Positions 42,732 to 46,478 of a DNA stretch of 46,478 nucleotides are shown in pieces. The number at the start of each line of letters is the position of its first letter. Within the stretch, counting starts at the first letter, position 1. Position numbers and translations under genes: made by a program. The DNA is from an uncultured Clostridia bacterium (GTDB lineage Bacteria > Bacillota > Clostridia > Oscillospirales > Acutalibacteraceae): assembly GCA_944384985.1 (NCBI GenBank), contig CALWVM010000017.1:1-46478 (forward strand). Reading direction: 5' to 3'. The notes beneath the pieces were generated by a model. It had not been told where the DNA came from. It did not search any database and saw only the letters and a program-made list of their open reading frames with translations.

Positions 42732-43961
42732 TCAGCCTTCACGCTTTTTCTTCAGCGTGATCGCCGCAACGCCCGCCGCCATAGCCAGCATCGCTGCCGC
42801 AGCAATGCTGCCGGCAACCGCACCGCTGGTCTGCGGAATCTCGGGGTTCGCAGCGCCGGTCGTGCCTTCCTCACCTTCCGTCGTCAGGACGGGGATGACT
42901 TCGGTTTCCACTTCGCCGCAGCGTTCGCAGGTTCTCTGGCGCTCGCCTTCCTCGGTCTCGGTGGCCTCCTTCACAACAACCCACTCACCGAAGTCATGCC
43001 CAAGTGCCGGGATTTCTTCGGTAACGGTCTCTTCGCAGCGTGCGCAGACACCGGTTCTGGAACCTGCCTCGGTGCAGGTCGCTTCCTTGGTGACTTCCCA
43101 TTCCGCAACGTCGTGGCCGAGCGCCGCAACCGCTTCGGTCACCGTCTCGCCGCAGACATCGCAGACACCGGTCTGCTCGCCTGCTTCGGTACAGGTCGGC
43201 TCAACAGTCACAGTCCAATTGGTCACAGTGTGGCCCGTCGCAGGAATCTCGCGGGAGTTGACTTCCACGCCGCAAACCGCGCATTTCTGGACTTCTTCGC
43301 CCGCCTCAGTGCAGGTTGCCGGGGTCTTCACTTCCCAGTCGCCAGGCGTATGACCGGTTGCCGGGATCCTGCCGGTGCTGATCACTGCACCGCAAACCTC
43401 ACAGACGGTCTGGGTCGTGCCTTCTTCGGTGCAGGTCGGATCCTTCGTCGTGTTGACTTTGGTGGTCGCATGGCCGCAAGCGATCGTCACGGAAGAAGCG
43501 GTAGAGTTGGCGATAACCTGATCCAGAACATTTTCGCCGTCCAGCGTGGTGCCGTCATAGGCGTTGTCAATAACCAGCGTCAAAGGCGAACCGGGTTTTA
43601 CAACCCGAAGCTGGAATGTGACCAAAGCGCCGCCTTCGGTAATCGCACCCGCAGTTGCGCCGGCATAGCGAACACCGGCTGCATAGTTCAGATTCACTAC
43701 CGGGTTCAAAGCCGAGATCGGCGTGGTTACAGACCCTTCAACAGGCGTATATGCCGTCTTGTCAAACTCCACGTTGAATTGCAGCGTTCCAAGATTGGAA
43801 TTCTCGGAAACTGCAACCGTCACCGTGATAACGTCGCCGACATTTGCCGTGGTCTTGTCCGCAGAAAGCGTAAGCGCAGCCGTGGTATTCACCGCAAACG
43901 CCGGGACCGCGCACAAGCACACCAGGGCAAGAACCGTCAGAATGCTGACAATCTTTTTCAT
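42732..43961 (-). CDS. Cell-wall-anchored cohesin-like protein with cysteine repeats
   Basis: 409-aa secreted protein. Signal peptide ends near residue 23 (VCLCAVPAFA). Residues 28-160 resemble a cohesin (GDVITVTVAVSENSNLGTLQ, then FNVEFDKTAYTPV). Five repeats of about 40 residues (175-355) follow, built on TCTEAG..CxxCG..IPATGH..W; the fifth lacks the first Cys. The end is NPEIPQTSG, a hydrophobic helix and KKKREG, a sortase-type sorting signal (IPQTS). A cohesin fixed to the wall could capture dockerin proteins such as the one encoded at 14113-16326. Ligand specificity cannot be read from the sequence. ATG at 43961 with AAGGAAGG upstream, behind a 225-nt leader. Confidence 0.8.
   Translation of the reverse strand: MKKIVSILTVLALVCLCAVPAFAVNTTAALTLSADKTTANVGDVITVTVAVSENSNLGTLQFNVEFDKTAYTPVEGSVTTPISALNPVVNLNYAAGVRYAGATAGAITEGGALVTFQLRVVKPGSPLTLVIDNAYDGTTLDGENVLDQVIANSTASSVTIACGHATTKVNTTKDPTCTEEGTTQTVCEVCGAVISTGRIPATGHTPGDWEVKTPATCTEAGEEVQKCAVCGVEVNSREIPATGHTVTNWTVTVEPTCTEAGEQTGVCDVCGETVTEAVAALGHDVAEWEVTKEATCTEAGSRTGVCARCEETVTEEIPALGHDFGEWVVVKEATETEEGERQRTCERCGEVETEVIPVLTTEGEEGTTGAANPEIPQTSGAVAGSIAAAAMLAMAAGVAAITLKKKREG
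42897..43439 (-). repeat. Five tandem ~40-residue cysteine repeats (coding)
   Basis: The coding DNA for residues 175-355 of the cohesin-like protein consists of five related units, each encoding a TCTEAG segment, a CxxCG pair and IPATGH/IPALGH. First-cysteine spacing is 40, 40 and 38 residues (Cys177, 217, 257, 295); the last unit has ATETEEG in place of the cysteine. Such repeats could vary in number among strains. Confidence 0.75.
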
Positions 43962-44187
43962 AGTTTGTCCTTCCTTTTTTCTTAAAATTTGTTTTATTAA
44001 GTTCCCCTCCGTGTGCGCCGTTTAGCGTCGGAAAGCACTCGCGCCGACGCAGAGCCCGCAACCGCACCCCTCCAGGCGGAGCGGTTTACAGCCGCGTACA
44101 CAAAACGGATTTATAATACTGTTTTTGCCGGTTGCGGCAAATATATCCGGAATTTGGATATATTTGCAGACAAGTATACATTATGTT
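43962..44187 (-). promoter_or_regulatory. Long structured 5' leader of the cohesin-like gene
   Basis: From the predicted start near 44187 to the ATG at 43961 there are about 225 nt without a gene. Inverted repeats within it: CAAATATATCC/GGATATATTTG (44138-44166, 11-bp stem, 7-nt loop), GCGTCGG/CCGACGC (44025-44050, 7 bp) and ACCGC/GCGGT with inner CTCC/GGAG (44061-44085). I cannot match it to a riboswitch class I know; it could be a regulatory RNA or mRNA-stability element. Bases 44223-44409 hold nothing I can support. Confidence 0.45.
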
Positions 44188-44193
44188 TCTTAC

Positions 44194-44222
44194 ATTATAA
44201 AAGGAACCCTGTGTTTTGTCAA
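44194..44222 (-). promoter_or_regulatory. Perfect consensus sigma-A promoter of the cohesin-like gene
   Basis: Minus strand TTGACA (44222-44217), 17-bp spacer, TATAAT (44199-44194): exact consensus, implying strong constitutive expression and a long leader. Confidence 0.8.
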
Positions 44223-44409
44223 TGGATTTTTTGAAGTTTATGAAAATTTATTTAAGCAATCTGCATAGGTTTTTCGCAAGTTCTTATGGCTTTTCTGGCT
44301 CTTTCTCCGAAATGTGATGCTTGGCAACCTCTTTATTCTAATCCAGCCGCCGTCTTAGACAGCGTTGATACAATTCTTCTTGGTTTTAAAGGCGATGCAG
44401 GCCTGTGTC

Positions 44410-44841
44410 TCAACGTTTCATTTCTGCAAATGGGAGATCGCGGTAGATGAGGTCCGTGCGGGGCGAAAAACCCACAGCCTGCCAAAAACGGTTGCCAGCT
44501 TCGTTGTCGGCAAAGACGACCAGAGACGCCTTATGGATGCCAATTTGCCGAAGCGCGCAAAGCGTCCTTTCCACGAGTTTTGCCGCGATCCCCTGCCGGC
44601 GGTATTGCGGATGGACCGCCGTATGATAGATATAGCCTCTGCGCCCATCGCTGCCCGCCAGGATCGCGCCCACGAGCTGCCCATGTTCTTCCGCAACAAA
44701 ACAGGTGTCGGGATTGCGCTGCAGGAAGCGGGCGATCCCGTCTTTGGAATCATCCAAATTGTTGAGACCAACACCTTTGCAGGATGCCCAAAGCGTATAT
44801 ACGGCGCCGTAATCACTCAATTTCATGTTTCGAATGTGCAT
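44410..44841 (-). CDS. GNAT family N-acetyltransferase
   Basis: 143-aa acetyltransferase with the acetyl-CoA-binding motif YRRQGIAAKLVER (Arg/Gln-x-x-Gly-x-Ala) near residues 80-92 and preceding beta strand YIYHTAVHP. The acceptor substrate is unknown. ATG at 44841, 30 bp after the M48 protease gene; its ribosome site (GGAG 11 bases before) is moderate. A later start at 44826 is possible. Confidence 0.85.
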   Translation of the reverse strand: MHIRNMKLSDYGAVYTLWASCKGVGLNNLDDSKDGIARFLQRNPDTCFVAEEHGQLVGAILAGSDGRRGYIYHTAVHPQYRRQGIAAKLVERTLCALRQIGIHKASLVVFADNEAGNRFWQAVGFSPRTDLIYRDLPFAEMKR

Positions 44842-44871
44842 CTTCTTTTATTCTCCAAAAAAAGAACTCTC

Positions 44872-45894
44872 TTATTGTTCCACATCTAACTTTTGTATGT
44901 TTTCTATTCTCTTCCATGTTGCCGGATGTGTTGCGCCTACAGTTGCCAAAGAAGAGATTATTTTCTTAAATGGATTTCTCTTTCCTTGAACCGCATCCGG
45001 CAACAAATAGAAAAAGGCTAACAATCCCTCGGCATATCCAAGTTCACATGAAAAGATATCCGCTTGATATTCTGCGCCCCTGCTGGTAGCCAAAAAGAGC
45101 AAATCCCCAACGATTAACCACGCTTTTTGGAATAACTGAACAGAGAAGAAAGCCACAATCGTAAATATAATATCTGCCAGAGACATAATAAGGTCAACTA
45201 TTTTTTCTCCAAAAAAAGCAAACGCAATTCTAAAGAGCTTCATAGAGAATTTATAAACATATAATAATGCCCAAACGCCCATAAATATAATGTTGGTTAA
45301 CCAGTTTGCAATGTTTATAACTAATCCGACATCTGTATCCTTATGGGCTAAGTGCCCGAATTCATGACCCAACACGCCTTTTATGTATGCATCAGGCAGT
45401 GCTAACAATCCTGTTGTTACGCAAATTGTTCTTCGCCCCATAGCAAAAGCATTGGGCTCCTGATCCAACTGGACAAAAAGTCTGACTCGATCCGAAATCG
45501 ACGGATCCGACTGCAATGCATTGCTATATACTTCGTTAAAAAGAAGGACGAGCCTTTCTTTCTCATTTGCGCTAAGTTTTATGTTTTCGACTTGGATACA
45601 ATGTGCTTTCTTCCTGAGCAGCCATTCGCCAATTGGCGAAAGCGATATTGTAAGGGCAACGAAGTAAACCGCTGCAATAACCAAAGCGGAAATTATATAA
45701 TATTCTCTTGAAGTAAAGTCAATTGGCACAGGATTTTCTCCTGCAAACATTTCCACATAAACCTGCGTTAATAAAATCGTGCCTGTATAAATAATGCTTA
45801 GATTCATGAATAGATAAAGCATAATGGGAATATTGTGCAGTTTAAAAAAATTCCGAAGAAAGTCGAAAACATAAAACGATTTATTGTTTTTCAC
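44872..45894 (-). CDS. Membrane-bound M48-family zinc metalloprotease
   Basis: 340-aa protein with membrane helices at about 25-45 and 66-86 before the protease domain and further ones at about 190-260. Zinc motif HEFGH (177-181), preceded by NAFAMG, with a third ligand in GAEYQAD (Glu275), as in HtpX/Ste24-type proteases. Function may be quality control of membrane proteins. Start is GTG at 45894 with GGTGGGG upstream. Its DNA is clearly AT-richer than the rest of the window, with many AAA/TTT runs and A/T-ending codons, suggesting a different origin. Confidence 0.88.
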   Translation of the reverse strand: MKNNKSFYVFDFLRNFFKLHNIPIMLYLFMNLSIIYTGTILLTQVYVEMFAGENPVPIDFTSREYYIISALVIAAVYFVALTISLSPIGEWLLRKKAHCIQVENIKLSANEKERLVLLFNEVYSNALQSDPSISDRVRLFVQLDQEPNAFAMGRRTICVTTGLLALPDAYIKGVLGHEFGHLAHKDTDVGLVINIANWLTNIIFMGVWALLYVYKFSMKLFRIAFAFFGEKIVDLIMSLADIIFTIVAFFSVQLFQKAWLIVGDLLFLATSRGAEYQADIFSCELGYAEGLLAFFYLLPDAVQGKRNPFKKIISSLATVGATHPATWKRIENIQKLDVEQ

Positions 45895-46029
45895 TATAGC
45901 CCCACCCTTTTCTGCATTTTTACGATTTCGCTATTTGCCATAAAAGCAGTTCGTATGCCAATTCATAACGCCATACATAAGAAAAAAATTGGATAAGACC
46001 TTATGAATCGAGATATTACTGTGTTTTAT

Positions 46030-46058
46030 AATATATCATAACTGCACTATATTTGCAA
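46030..46058 (-). promoter_or_regulatory. Promoter for the M48 protease gene
   Basis: Minus strand TTGCAA (46058-46053), 17-bp spacer and TATATT (46035-46030). Expected start near 46023, giving a leader of about 130 nt to the GTG at 45894. Within 45895-46205 no other gene is supported. Confidence 0.5.
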
Positions 46059-46169
46059 ACCAAGAAGCACGTCTTTGTTTCAAAAAGAGGACTGCAAATT
46101 GAAATCCGTATCGCGCAATTTTGGGCGTTAGTTAAAATATTTTTTCACTTAGGCGAGGGTCTATCTGCA

Positions 46170-46204
46170 AACAAAAAAGCGACGGCATTCATATACCATC
46201 GCTT
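46170..46204 (-). terminator. Terminator after tRNA-Thr
   Basis: On the minus strand AAGCGATGG pairs with CCGTCGCTT (46204-46196 and 46185-46177, one U-G pair, 9 bp) around a 10-nt loop, followed by TTTTTTG. It begins just after the tRNA 3' end. Confidence 0.8.
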
Positions 46205-46205
46205 C

Positions 46206-46281
46206 TGGAGCTGCTGGGCGGACTCGAACCGCCGACCTGCTGATTACGAATCAGCTGCTCTACCAACTGAGCCACAGCAGC
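46206..46281 (-). tRNA. tRNA-Thr (anticodon CGT)
   Basis: 76-nt minus-strand tRNA with complete cloverleaf: acceptor GCTGCTG/CAGCAGC, D-arm GCTC/GAGC, anticodon stem GCTGA/TCAGC around loop TTCGTAA (anticodon CGT, reading ACG), T-arm GGCGG/CCGCC around TTCGAGT. The discriminator base T and CCA are encoded in the DNA. Flanked by its own promoter and terminator. Confidence 0.96.
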
Positions 46282-46344
46282 ATATTTGATTTTGGGACAA
46301 GCTGTATACGGTTCTTCTTCCGAACCGCCCGTGACAGCTTTTAT

Positions 46345-46373
46345 ATTATATCGGATAAACACGGGAATTGCAA
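46345..46373 (-). promoter_or_regulatory. Sigma-A promoter for tRNA-Thr
   Basis: Minus strand TTGCAA (46373-46368), 17-bp spacer and TATAAT (46350-46345); start near 46338. The approximately 57-nt leader contains a CGGTTC/GAACCG hairpin, presumably removed by RNase P. Confidence 0.7.
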
Positions 46374-46408
46374 GAGAAATTTTTGCTTTTTTGTGTTTTT
46401 GTTGTAGG

Positions 46409-46417
46409 TGTTACAAT
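46409..46417 (+). promoter_or_regulatory. Possible extended -10 promoter at the window end
   Basis: TGTTACAAT (46409-46417), an extended -10, points out of the window, divergent from tRNA-Thr. AAAGGA at about 46455 may be a ribosome site for a gene starting past position 46478; no coding start is visible here. Confidence 0.3.
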
Positions 46418-46478
46418 GATGTGTGACAAATAAGAAAAAAAGATAGCGAATAGAAAGGACCTGTGTTAAGGTAGAGTT

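Noticed and set aside
42897-43439. Regular repeats that could suggest a CRISPR array
   Set aside because: Units are about 114-120 bp, in frame, encode a clear protein repeat and are not separated by unique spacers.
42996-43985. Plus-strand 329-residue frame opposite the cohesin-like gene
   Set aside because: Shadow frame caused by the GC-rich coding repeats; no ribosome site or domain.
44061-44085. Part of a c-di-GMP riboswitch in the cohesin leader
   Set aside because: The conserved GGCAAACC and ACGCAAAGCC-type core is not found.
44223-44409. Possible remnant of a transposase or other gene
   Set aside because: A few codons look protein-like on the minus strand but stops interrupt all frames and no terminal repeats are present.
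46053-46289. Plus-strand frame ending WADSNRRPADYESAALPTEP
   Set aside because: This is the antisense translation of the tRNA-Thr gene, a known false protein signature.

Overview
The window reads as a chromosome segment of an endospore-forming clostridium (Bacillota, Clostridia; the gene content and GC-rich codon use suggest an Oscillospirales/Ruminococcaceae-type gut anaerobe). Support comes from sporulation genes (ylbJ-, yqfC- and yqfD-like), Gram-positive gene orders (yqfC-yqfD-phoH-ybeY-dgkA-era-yqzL-recO; miaB-ylbF-mutS-mutL-miaA; yggS-sepF-divIVA-lspA-rluD), consensus sigma-A promoters, strong purine-rich ribosome sites with frequent TTG/GTG starts, and dockerin- and cohesin-type surface proteins. 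The species is not determined.

Layout. 1-2.1 kb (minus strand): a DUF5058 membrane protein with a co-transcribed membrane partner, and a small XRE-type regulator. 2.1-5.6 kb (plus): a leader region with two sigma-A promoters and a possible small RNA, then a DUF1846 protein and CTP synthase. 5.6-6.9 kb (minus): a small Cys-rich protein and a YlbJ-like sporulation membrane protein. 7.0-12.4 kb (plus): yqfC-yqfD, facing ylbJ across an intergenic palindrome with sigma-E-like elements, then phoH-ybeY-dgkA-era-yqzL-recO ending at a terminator. 12.5-16.4 kb (plus): an ECF-type sigma factor, a one-pass membrane protein that is probably its anti-sigma factor and carries extracellular Ig-like domains, and a secreted leucine-rich-repeat protein ending in a dockerin-like module. 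16.5-25.9 kb (plus): an accessory run encoding a PI-PLC-type phosphodiesterase, alpha/beta hydrolase, unknown 154-aa protein, PHP phosphoesterase, GPH sugar symporter, zinc-ribbon protein, exported metallophosphoesterase and GH38 alpha-mannosidase. 25.9-41.9 kb (minus): a long tightly spaced housekeeping run from an alpha/beta hydrolase through miaB, ylbF-like, mutS, mutL, miaA, an HlyD-like adaptor, yggS, sepF, divIVA, lspA, rluD and a HAD phosphatase to a split transketolase. 42.2-46.5 kb: an SCP2-domain protein, a cell-wall-anchored cohesin-like protein with cysteine repeats and a long leader, a GNAT acetyltransferase, an AT-rich M48 protease gene and tRNA-Thr(CGT).

How the parts may work together. 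The most unusual block is 16.5-25.9 kb, where phosphodiesterases/phosphatases, an alpha-mannosidase and a sugar:cation symporter are packed together; it looks like a pathway for a mannose-containing phospho-glycan such as glycosyl-phosphoinositides or phosphomannan (inference). The second theme is a cellulosome-like surface system: a sigma/anti-sigma pair sits directly upstream of a dockerin-bearing protein, and a cohesin-bearing wall protein lies 26 kb away. Whether the two bind each other cannot be decided from sequence alone. The remaining genes are conserved core functions: translation and tRNA modification, mismatch repair, cell division, lipoprotein processing and CTP synthesis.
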